Source: an uncultured Aureispira sp. (GTDB lineage Bacteria; Bacteroidota; Bacteroidia; Chitinophagales; Saprospiraceae). Taken from it: a DNA stretch of 64,000 nucleotides. Below the pieces are notes generated by a model that saw only the letters and a list, made by a program, of their open reading frames with translations, did no database searches and had not been told where the DNA came from. Shown piece after piece: positions 9,351 to 16,504 of the stretch. Where the stretch lies: assembly GCA_905480075.1 (NCBI GenBank), contig CAJQOX010000074.1, positions 1-64,000 of the forward strand. The letters are read 5' to 3'. Both the position numbers and the translations under genes were made by a program. Position 1 is the first letter of the stretch. Every line of letters starts with the position of its first letter.

Positions 9351-10734
9351 TAGAGTCAGTAAATTTTAAATAATGTGATTGTAGCTCATCATAGCCCAAA
9401 GAACCCCATTTGGTAAGAAACCGTGTTTTGTATTTGTATCGGTCCCATTGCCTTACTTCATGCCTTGTGTTGTATATAAGCACCGTTCTCTGTTCGTCAA
9501 ATTCCAATGTTGAAAGCATCCAGAATTCATAGGGGCTCGACCAGGTTTGTTCAAACATCCCTTCAGGAACTTGTTTGGCGTCAATCAGTAATTTTCGGTT
9601 TTCTAAATCTGCAGTCTTTGCCAGTAATTCTCTCTTCCAGTTAAGTGCAGCAGTGAATTTCTCATGCTTATGCTCTATATGTACTAATCTTGCGCCGGTT
9701 ATTAGTACGATAAGAGCCAAACCGTAACTTTTTTTTATGCGGGGTAAAATATCAGTGACGAATGGTAATAAAAGAAAAATACCCAAAGGCATATAAAATG
9801 ATTCTAGATGCCACTGATCTGTAGATGTGGGAAAACTTGTAATCAGAATCAGTAGATAACCCCAGAAAAATGCGCTAACCAATCCTGCCTTCAGCCATAA
9901 TTTGTTTATCAGGTAATAGAGGGTTACCGTTACTAATAGTATAGGAAGAAAGTAATAGTCATGCATTACATAGTTCCAGAAAATTCCGTTCGATTCCAGT
10001 TTGTGATAGTTCGGAAAATATTCCAAAAGATTAACAATCCGGCCACTTGCTGCGGTATCGTATTTTGTTTTTAAGGCGAATGTTTTAAACAGTAGTATAA
10101 TAAAAGCAAGCGGGATGCCGCTGTAAAGGTATTTTAGGTGCTTTTTATCTATTGTGCTTAAAATTGAAAAGATGCTGATAAAAAGAAATATTATTATCAT
10201 CAGGGGATGAAAAAACACAAGAGTTACCAGCATCACTGATAAAATAATTAATCGCAATACCTTTGTATCCTTGCCGGCAAAATGCTGAAGAACACCAAAA
10301 TACAAGAGTGTGAAGGTGATGCCCTCTATCAATTCTGATTGTATCCAGTAAAAAGTGCAGGCAACCATAAATACATTGGACAGCAATAATGTAAGTGCCA
10401 AACCTGAGTTTTTGAGCCATTTGAGACTGATAAAAAAAACAAGTGCATTAAGGATTATAAATCCAACGGAATAATTGATCATAATATACTTCAGCGGCAA
10501 GCCCAGGTGATAGCTGAAATAAATGAAGGATTGAGAGAATACAGACCCAAAACGGTTTACCTGAAGGACATAATTGCCGTCTTTCAGCATGTAAAAAAAA
10601 CGGAAAGAACTGTCAAGGAGAATGGTGCGCTCCTTAAAAAAAACAATTGCCAGTATAAAAAGAATCAAATAGCTAATTATTCCGATTCTGAATAAACTTT
10701 TCTCTGTTAAAGGTTTTTGTTCGTTAATGTCCAT
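9304..10734 (-). CDS. Multispan membrane protein, GT-C glycosyltransferase-like
   Basis: A 476-residue protein with roughly ten transmembrane segments between residues 15 and 350 and a soluble C-terminal part of about 125 residues. The overall layout, with a first loop carrying acidic residues after TM1 (FKERTILLDSSFRFF), resembles GT-C fold enzymes such as dolichyl-phosphate-mannose transferases, but I do not see a diagnostic motif, so this is a structural guess. It starts 16 bases after the M29 aminopeptidase stop and probably belongs to the uvrA-M29 transcript. Its 3' end overlaps the end of lgt by 47 bases, tail to tail. Confidence 0.6.
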   Translation of the reverse strand: MDINEQKPLTEKSLFRIGIISYLILFILAIVFFKERTILLDSSFRFFYMLKDGNYVLQVNRFGSVFSQSFIYFSYHLGLPLKYIMINYSVGFIILNALVFFISLKWLKNSGLALTLLLSNVFMVACTFYWIQSELIEGITFTLLYFGVLQHFAGKDTKVLRLIILSVMLVTLVFFHPLMIIIFLFISIFSILSTIDKKHLKYLYSGIPLAFIILLFKTFALKTKYDTAASGRIVNLLEYFPNYHKLESNGIFWNYVMHDYYFLPILLVTVTLYYLINKLWLKAGLVSAFFWGYLLILITSFPTSTDQWHLESFYMPLGIFLLLPFVTDILPRIKKSYGLALIVLITGARLVHIEHKHEKFTAALNWKRELLAKTADLENRKLLIDAKQVPEGMFEQTWSSPYEFWMLSTLEFDEQRTVLIYNTRHEVRQWDRYKYKTRFLTKWGSLGYDELQSHYLKFTDSTTHYVFYDLPRSVPE

Positions 10735-10750
10735 AAAAACTCAAATTCTC

Positions 10751-11851
10751 TTAGAATATAAAGTGGCCACTTTCGTAAATCAATTCATCGTCAGCAAAAA
10801 TCTGACCTCCGTTTTTCATGTCTGCTATCATGTCCCAGTGTATCGCCGATTTGTTAACACCACCATTTTGAATGTATGCCTGTCCAACCGCCATGTGGAC
10901 GGTCCCGCCAATTTTCTCATCAAATAAAATATTCTTTACCGGGGTTTGAATTCGCATGTTTGTTCCTATTGCCGCCTCTCCAAAACGTCTTGAACCTTCA
11001 TCAATTTCAAAAATTTTGTCCAATAACTTTTTGCCTTTCTTTGCTTCCCATTTCTCAACCCAACCATCTTTTACCCATAGAGTTATTCCCTCCACTTCCT
11101 CTCCCATAAACATTGAAGGGTAAGAAAAATGTATCGTACCGTTCACTGAATCGTCTACAGGTGCTGTGTACACCTCGCCTGAAGGCATGTTCGTCTTTCC
11201 GTCTGAATTTATCCAGGTTCTGCCTTCTGTGGAAAAGGAAATGTCTATCCCCTCTCCTAAATAGCGCATTTTTGTTCTTTTGTTGAGTAAGTCCACAGCC
11301 GCCTGTTGATTGCGGCTGACTTCTTCCCAGCACCCCTGAGGGTTCTCGTCATAAAGGTGACAGGCATGATAAATGAAGTCTGCATATTCTTCCAATGACA
11401 ATCCCGCATTCTGTGCATGTGCCAATGTAGGGTATTCGCAAAGTGTTCTTTTTAATTCCAGGCTTGCTGTTCGTTCAGAATATCTTGTTCTGTATGGCTT
11501 TCTTGCCTGTGTTTCAATTTTTGCTTTTTCGGAACTTACTTTTTGGGTAGAACGGCTGTAAAATGGTGCCCGGATATATATATAGGCATTAAACTCTTCC
11601 ATTGCCAATGAGTAAAGAGGGGGTACATATTGAAGCTGTTCAGTATTGCTCTCCCTGAGCCTGATAGTCCGCTGATCCCTGAAATCCATTGAAATATGTG
11701 GAAGCCCCCCTGCCCGGAGTACTTCTCTGTAAACTTCTCTGACAAGCGGTTCTGCCAGGGTTGTCGATTGAACCATTACCCGCTCGCCTTCTTTCAGGCT
11801 GACACAGTAATTAACAAGTAGTTTAGCATATTTATTTAATATCGAAGACAT
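10751..11851 (-). CDS. M29 family aminopeptidase (AmpS/AmpT-like)
   Basis: A 366-residue cytosolic metalloaminopeptidase. The N-terminus (YAKLLVNYCVSLKEGERVMV) and the region MPSGEVYTAPVDDSVNGTI are characteristic of M29. Expected metal ligands are visible in EVEGITLW, GEAAIGTN, GTVHMAVGQAY and IHWDMIADM. M29 enzymes remove N-terminal residues from peptides using zinc or cobalt and are usually dimeric. It is a little shorter than the roughly 410-residue thermophile enzymes. It begins 39 bases after the uvrA stop codon and is followed after 16 bases by a membrane-protein gene, which suggests one transcript; a functional link to DNA repair is not implied. Confidence 0.88.
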   Translation of the reverse strand: MSSILNKYAKLLVNYCVSLKEGERVMVQSTTLAEPLVREVYREVLRAGGLPHISMDFRDQRTIRLRESNTEQLQYVPPLYSLAMEEFNAYIYIRAPFYSRSTQKVSSEKAKIETQARKPYRTRYSERTASLELKRTLCEYPTLAHAQNAGLSLEEYADFIYHACHLYDENPQGCWEEVSRNQQAAVDLLNKRTKMRYLGEGIDISFSTEGRTWINSDGKTNMPSGEVYTAPVDDSVNGTIHFSYPSMFMGEEVEGITLWVKDGWVEKWEAKKGKKLLDKIFEIDEGSRRFGEAAIGTNMRIQTPVKNILFDEKIGGTVHMAVGQAYIQNGGVNKSAIHWDMIADMKNGGQIFADDELIYESGHFIF

Positions 11852-11890
11852 GTTTTTTAATTTTTATAAGAATGTAAATCAATCTGTTTC

Positions 11891-14683
11891 TCAAAAATTA
11901 GAATTTTCCATTTTTTCCTTCAGATACTGTGCAGTATATGAATCTTTAACTTCTGTCAACCCTTCAGGAGTACCCTGATATAACAGGTGCCCTCCGTTTA
12001 TTCCTCCACCTTTTCCAAGGTCTATTACATAATCTGCTGATTTGATAACATCAAGATTGTGTTCTATTACTATTATTGAATGTCCTGTTTCTACGAGTGC
12101 ATTAAAGGCATCAAGGAGTTTGCTGATGTCGTGAAAGTGAAGGCCCGTGGTAGGCTCATCAAAAATAAACAGAATTTTATCTCTGCTGCTTTCTTTTGCC
12201 AGGAATGAAGCTAGTTTTACCCGCTGTGCTTCTCCTCCACTCAATGTACTCGAGGGTTGCCCAAGTCCGATGTACCCAAGGCCAACATCTGCAAGAGGTT
12301 GAATTTTTGCAGAGATATCTGCATCATCAGCAAAAAATACCAATGCTTCGTCTACAGACATTGCCAGAGTTTCATAGATGTTTTTTCCTTTGTACCTGAC
12401 CTGTAACACTTCTTTCTGAAATCGTTTTCCTCCGCATTCGTCGCAAATAAGTCGTACATCTGCTAGAAATTGCATGCTGACGATAGTCTCTCCGGCGCCT
12501 TTACAGGTCTCACAGCGTCCGGCTTCTACATTGAATGAAAAATGTTTTGGTTTGTATCCTTTTATTTTTGCAGCCTGCTGTTTTGAGTAAAGCTTGCGTA
12601 TCGAGTCATAGGCTTTTACATAGGTAACCGGGTTGGACCTGGAAGACTTTCCTATTGGTTGCTGATTGACCATTTCTATCTTACGGATAGATTTTAAATC
12701 TCCCTCTATGCTGTCGTGTGCCCCCGGCTTGTCCTGCCCTTCTCCCATACGGTGTAACATAATAGGATATAGTATTTGCTTAATAAGTGTTGTCTTGCCA
12801 CTTCCGCTTACACCCGAAACAGCAATGAATACATTCAGGGGGAAGGTTACATCAATATCTTTCAGGTTATGCTGCCTTGCCCCTCTGATGGTTATTGACT
12901 CTGTCCAGCTTCTTCGGTGCTTTGGTGTTGCAATCCCCATCCGGCCACTCATGTATTTTGCGGTTAAACAATCCGCCGCATCGTCGTGTATCTTTTCATA
13001 AGGCCCTGCAAATACAACATTTCCTCCATGGATTCCTGCGGCCGGCCCGATATCAACCAAATAGTCTGCATTGGCAATAATATCTTCTTCATGCTCAACC
13101 ACTACCACGGTGTTGCCCAGGTCCCGAAGTACTTTTAAAACGGAGATTAATTTAGAGGTGTCTCTTGGATGCAAGCCAATACTTGGTTCGTCGAGCACAT
13201 ATAATGAACTTGTCAGATTGGATCCTAACGAACGGGTCAGGTGTATTCTCTGTATCTCTCCCCCCGATAAGGTGTACGATATCCTGTTGATCGAAAGGTA
13301 ATTTAGTCCTACATCAAGCATGAATTGTAACCTTGTTGTGATTTCAATTATTAATCTTTTGGCTATTTCAAAATCTGTCTCGGATAAATCCAATTGCTCA
13401 AAAAAAGCAAATAACTCATCTATAGGAATGTTGATCAGATCGGAGATAGCCTTGCCTCCTACAAGAACATACAAGGACTCTTTCCTCAACCTTGATCCTT
13501 TGCATTCAGTACAATTGGTTTTGCCCCGATACCTGGCCAACAAAACCCTGTTTTGTATTTTATAGGTTTTTTCTGCAAGTTCATTGAAGTATTGATTGAT
13601 CCCGCCAAACAGTTCATTGCCCGTCCACAATAGCGTTCTTTGTTCTGCTGTTAGTTCCCGGTAGGGAGTATGGACAGGGAAATCTATCTTGTGGGCTATG
13701 TCAAGAAAGGCCTGTTTCCACTTTCCCGATTTTTCTCCACGCCAGCAAACGATGGCTTCTTCAAATACAGATTTTTTCTTATTGGGCACCACCTTGTCTT
13801 CGTCTATGCCCAAGATTTGCCCGTAGCCCTCGCAGGAGGGACAAGCGCCGAAAGAACTGTTGAAGTTAAATAGCTGAGGCCCGGGTTCTTCAAATTGAAT
13901 GCCGTCCAGTTCAAACTTATTATTGAATTCAACCTCCTCGCCATCTGTCGTCCTGAGTATACATACTCCTTGTCCTTCAAGAAAGGCAATCTGGGTAGAA
14001 TCTGCTATACGTTTTGCATTTTCTTCATCGTCTTTTGTTGAAACAAAGCGATCTATTAATATTTTTAAATCTTTGGAAGGGTCTTCTATCTCTGCATGGT
14101 TCTCAATCAACTCCTCAACTTTTCTCAGTTTTCCATTATGTAATACCCTCGTATAGCCTTTTTGTAATAAAAAATCCAGGGTTTTAGGCAATGTCTGTGT
14201 CTCGCTGAAAAAAAATGGAATCAAAAGCATTATGCGTATTCCTTCGTCAAGAGAAACCATATAATCAACAACGTCAGAAACAGTATGTCTTTTGACTTCC
14301 TGATTGGAAATCGGGGAATATGTTTTACCGATACGTGCATATAATATCCGAAGGTAATCATATACTTCTGTAAGAGTGCCTACAGTAGAACGTGCGTTTT
14401 TTACACCTACTTTTTGTTCGATAGCAATAGCAGGACACAGCCCTTGTATATTGTCAACGTCAGGTTTTTTCATGCGCATCAGGAATTGTCGCGCATAGGA
14501 AGATAAACTCTCGACATACCTGCGCTGACCTTCAGCATACAAGGTGTCGATAGTCAATGAAGATTTGCCTGATCCTGAGACACCGGTTACTACTACTAGT
14601 TGATTATAAGGTATCTCGATGTCAATATTTTTCAGGTTGTTTGCCCGGGCACCTTTTATTAAAATAGATTTTTTCTTTATCAT
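11891..14683 (-). CDS. uvrA: Excinuclease ABC subunit A
   Basis: UvrA recognises DNA damage with UvrB in nucleotide excision repair. The 930-residue protein has two ABC modules: Walker A GVSGSGKSS (residues 34-42) and GVSGSGKTT, signature motifs LSGGEIQR and LSGGEAQR, and Walker B regions LDEPSIGLHP and FDEPTTGLHF. Zinc-binding cysteines are present as CPSCEGYG, CTECKGSRL, CETCKGAGE and CDECGGKRF. The upstream half of zinc module 1 (CPxC in E. coli) is absent, replaced by FELDGIQFEEPGPQLFNF; I recall this form from other Bacteroidota UvrA proteins. It is first in a minus-strand group with the M29 peptidase. I saw no LexA-like operator. Confidence 0.95.
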   Translation of the reverse strand: MIKKKSILIKGARANNLKNIDIEIPYNQLVVVTGVSGSGKSSLTIDTLYAEGQRRYVESLSSYARQFLMRMKKPDVDNIQGLCPAIAIEQKVGVKNARSTVGTLTEVYDYLRILYARIGKTYSPISNQEVKRHTVSDVVDYMVSLDEGIRIMLLIPFFFSETQTLPKTLDFLLQKGYTRVLHNGKLRKVEELIENHAEIEDPSKDLKILIDRFVSTKDDEENAKRIADSTQIAFLEGQGVCILRTTDGEEVEFNNKFELDGIQFEEPGPQLFNFNSSFGACPSCEGYGQILGIDEDKVVPNKKKSVFEEAIVCWRGEKSGKWKQAFLDIAHKIDFPVHTPYRELTAEQRTLLWTGNELFGGINQYFNELAEKTYKIQNRVLLARYRGKTNCTECKGSRLRKESLYVLVGGKAISDLINIPIDELFAFFEQLDLSETDFEIAKRLIIEITTRLQFMLDVGLNYLSINRISYTLSGGEIQRIHLTRSLGSNLTSSLYVLDEPSIGLHPRDTSKLISVLKVLRDLGNTVVVVEHEEDIIANADYLVDIGPAAGIHGGNVVFAGPYEKIHDDAADCLTAKYMSGRMGIATPKHRRSWTESITIRGARQHNLKDIDVTFPLNVFIAVSGVSGSGKTTLIKQILYPIMLHRMGEGQDKPGAHDSIEGDLKSIRKIEMVNQQPIGKSSRSNPVTYVKAYDSIRKLYSKQQAAKIKGYKPKHFSFNVEAGRCETCKGAGETIVSMQFLADVRLICDECGGKRFQKEVLQVRYKGKNIYETLAMSVDEALVFFADDADISAKIQPLADVGLGYIGLGQPSSTLSGGEAQRVKLASFLAKESSRDKILFIFDEPTTGLHFHDISKLLDAFNALVETGHSIIVIEHNLDVIKSADYVIDLGKGGGINGGHLLYQGTPEGLTEVKDSYTAQYLKEKMENSNF

Positions 14684-14939
14684 AAGTGTAACCTTTTGTT
14701 GATTGCCTCGTATTATCTAAATAAAAAAATATACCAGTAAAAAAAATAACTCTGAACATTCTCTACATTCTGAATTTGTCAAAAAAATAAAGATAATTTA
14801 TTTTGGCGCAATTTAGCTAATTTTATTATTCAAAGTATTCTTTGTCTGAATTTTCTATATTATACTGAGGATATTTTCCCTTTATTAAATACACTTAAAT
14901 AAAAACCTTATTGCCTGCACCTCTACTCCACTGAATTTT

Positions 14940-14954
14940 GTAAGTAAGTAAATA
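14940..14954 (+). repeat. GTAAGTAAGTA motif, copy 1
   Basis: GTAAGTAAGTAAATA, 25 bases before the ATG of the truncated sigma factor. Copy 3 sits 24 bases before the full-length paralogue, so motif and gene appear to have duplicated together. Confidence 0.7.
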
Positions 14955-14964
14955 ATAAATATTT

Positions 14965-15237
14965 ATGTTGAGTAGTAAGCCATGTAGTGATAAAGACCTT
15001 GTGTGCAGATACATCAAGGGAGATGACAGAGCATTCGAAATTTTGTTTAACAGACATAAAGGGAAAGTTTATACTTGTGTCTATTGTTACCTGAAAGACG
15101 AAAATCTCGCGGATGATGTTTTTCAGCAAACATTTATGAAGGTGATCGATGTATTGCGTTCAGGTACCTATGATGTTGATACAAAGTTTCTTCAATTCGT
15201 TTTGAGGACCGCTTATGAGATAGTCAGCTTAAAATAA
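14965..15237 (+). CDS. ECF sigma factor-like protein containing region 2 only
   Basis: A 90-residue protein that aligns from its first residue with the N-terminal half of the ECF sigma factor encoded 285 bases downstream. Shared blocks include DKDL-C-YI, RAFE-L-NRHK, the helix LADDVFQQTFMKVID and RSG-Y. Region 2 binds the -10 element and core RNA polymerase; region 4, which reads the -35, is wholly missing because the frame ends after YEIVSLK. It could be a decaying duplicate, but the frame is intact with a clean start and no frameshift, so a functional competitor or regulator cannot be excluded. I see no convincing remnant of region 4 in the following 280 bases. Confidence 0.7.
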   Translation: MLSSKPCSDKDLVCRYIKGDDRAFEILFNRHKGKVYTCVYCYLKDENLADDVFQQTFMKVIDVLRSGTYDVDTKFLQFVLRTAYEIVSLK

Positions 15238-15384
15238 AAATAAGGCCCTAAAAGATTCTTTGCAGTCGAATTTTTGATTTAAATGTTAAAAACGAAAAAA
15301 AATACAATAAAGATAAGGAGTTTCGACTCAATTTAATTAACTTTATTTGCTCAAAGCAATATTTCCCAAAATTAACTTCGCATG

Positions 15385-15394
15385 GTAAGTAAGT
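15385..15394 (+). repeat. GTAAGTAAGT motif, copy 2
   Basis: Located between the two sigma genes, about 150 bases after the stop of the truncated copy and not next to a start codon. Confidence 0.6.
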
Positions 15395-15497
15395 GAAAGG
15401 TTGATTTTGTTTATTGTTCCCAAGTTTAAAAAAAAGTAAATTTCTAAAAAAAAAAACAGTACCTATTGTAAAAAAAATTACACCCTAGCATTTTTTT

Positions 15498-15510
15498 GTA
15501 AGTAAGTAAA
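15498..15510 (+). repeat. GTAAGTAAGTA motif, copy 3
   Basis: GTAAGTAAGTAAA directly upstream of the full-length sigma gene (ATG at 15522), same spacing as copy 1 relative to its gene. It follows a T-run. Confidence 0.7.
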
Positions 15511-15521
15511 TCAAATTAATT

Positions 15522-16109
15522 ATGCAAAGTTGTAAGTCTTGCACAGACAAAGACCTCATATGTATGTATATACATGGAGGCAAGGAAAGAGCGTTCGAAA
15601 CGCTGCTCAACAGACACAAGTCCAAAATCTACACGTCTATTTACATGTTTGTAAAAGACAGAGATTTGGCCAATGACATCTTCCAGGAAACTTTTATTAA
15701 AGTTATTGATACTTTCAGATCAGGAAAGTACAATGAAGAAGGTAAATTTATTCAATGGGCACTTCGGATTTCTTATAATTTATGTGTTGACTTTTTTCGT
15801 AAAAATAAACGAAGAAAGACAATTACGCCTTCCGAAGACTTTGATATCTTCAATTTAATTGCCGCAAAAGATGATAATCAGGAAACGGTTATCATGAAAG
15901 AACAAACCTATTCCAAAGTCCGGAAATTGGTAGATTCTTTACCTCAGGAACAAAAAGAGGTTGTCTTGTTGAGGAATTATGCAGATTTAAGTTTTAAGGA
16001 AATTGCAGAGCTGACAAATGTCAGTATCAATACCGCACTGGGTAGAATGCGTTATGCACTTATTAATATTCGTAAAACAATAAGTGAACACCACATTAGC
16101 CTGCAGTGA
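15522..16109 (+). CDS. ECF (extracytoplasmic function) RNA polymerase sigma factor
   Basis: A 195-residue sigma-70 family protein of normal ECF size. Region 2 covers about residues 20-90, with the core-binding helix DLANDIFQETFIKVID and the -10 recognition segment continuing to SYNLCVDFFRKNKRR. Region 4 covers about 130-185, with LPQEQKEVVLLRNYADL and the helix-turn-helix FKEIAELTNVSINTALGRMR. No anti-sigma (FecR-like or ZAS) gene follows, and a terminator comes about 80 bases after the stop. It is preceded by a shortened paralogue and flanked by GTAAGTAAGT motifs that may be its own target. The regulon is unknown. Confidence 0.93.
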   Translation: MQSCKSCTDKDLICMYIHGGKERAFETLLNRHKSKIYTSIYMFVKDRDLANDIFQETFIKVIDTFRSGKYNEEGKFIQWALRISYNLCVDFFRKNKRRKTITPSEDFDIFNLIAAKDDNQETVIMKEQTYSKVRKLVDSLPQEQKEVVLLRNYADLSFKEIAELTNVSINTALGRMRYALINIRKTISEHHISLQ

Positions 16110-16117
16110 TTTTTAAA

Positions 16118-16128
16118 GTAAGTAAGTA
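16118..16128 (+). repeat. GTAAGTAAGTA motif, copy 4
   Basis: Located 9 bases after the stop codon of the full-length sigma gene and about 60 bases before its terminator hairpin. Confidence 0.65.
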
Positions 16129-16187
16129 CTATTTGTAACTGCGATGTTTTGGGGGGAGCTCCAATTCATTTTATGTTGCACAGAAAG

Positions 16188-16221
16188 CTTTGTTGAGGAT
16201 TTTCCTCAACAAAGTTTTTTT
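16188..16221 (+). terminator. Rho-independent terminator of the ECF sigma gene
   Basis: A perfect 12-bp stem CTTTGTTGAGGA/TCCTCAACAAAG with a TTT loop, followed by seven T. Confidence 0.92.
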
Positions 16222-16325
16222 ATGGTCCTGAATTTGTTTTTAATGGGGTATTGATTATTTGTCATTATCCTGTAATGAATTTTGGTAAAATTGTTTCCTG
16301 GTTTTAGAATCTAGGTTTTTATTCT

Positions 16326-16333
16326 TATATTTG
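16326..16333 (+). promoter_or_regulatory. Possible -7 element (TATATTTG) for acyl-CoA dehydrogenase
   Basis: Matches TAnnTTTG. If used, it gives a 5' leader of about 165 bases containing the hairpin at 16372-16410. The -33 box is not clear. Confidence 0.45.
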
Positions 16334-16371
16334 TTTCGAAGAAGAGGGATAATGTTTTCCCTTTTAAATCC

Positions 16372-16410
16372 AAGAAAGAGATTTCGCTTTACCTGCGATA
16401 TCTCTTTCTT
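16372..16410 (+). promoter_or_regulatory. Stem-loop in the acyl-CoA dehydrogenase leader
   Basis: An 11-bp perfect stem AAGAAAGAGAT/ATCTCTTTCTT, with an inner CGC/GCG pairing. The following bases (TGCGTTTAAG) are not a U-tract, so it is unlike a simple terminator. Confidence 0.6.
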
Positions 16411-16504
16411 TGCGTTTAAGGAAAAATGTTAAACTAATCCGGCGTTTTTAGTTCAATCTGAAAATGCTCAATTATCATTAATCAAATTAATTATCGTTTT
16501 AATT

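Larger units (their letters stand above)
16222..16504 (+). other. Leader region of the acyl-CoA dehydrogenase gene
   Basis: The 395-base gap between the sigma gene and the dehydrogenase gene contains no reading frame. After the sigma terminator it holds a -7-like element (16326-16333), a strong hairpin (16372-16410) and about 95 AT-rich bases before the ATG. Confidence 0.6.

Noticed and set aside
10727-10927. 66-residue plus-strand ORF spanning the M29/membrane-protein junction
   Set aside because: Antisense to two minus-strand genes and without motifs.
12666-13001. 111-residue ORF opposite uvrA, and several similar ones
   Set aside because: Antisense shadows of a strongly conserved gene, with no independent support.
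14965-15237. Calling the short sigma gene a pseudogene outright
   Set aside because: The frame is clean, with a good start and no visible remnant of region 4; the evidence does not decide.
14940-16128. CRISPR array or transposon ends from the GTAAGTAAGT repeats
   Set aside because: The repeats are too short and unevenly spaced for CRISPR, are direct and not inverted, and no transposase or target duplication is seen.
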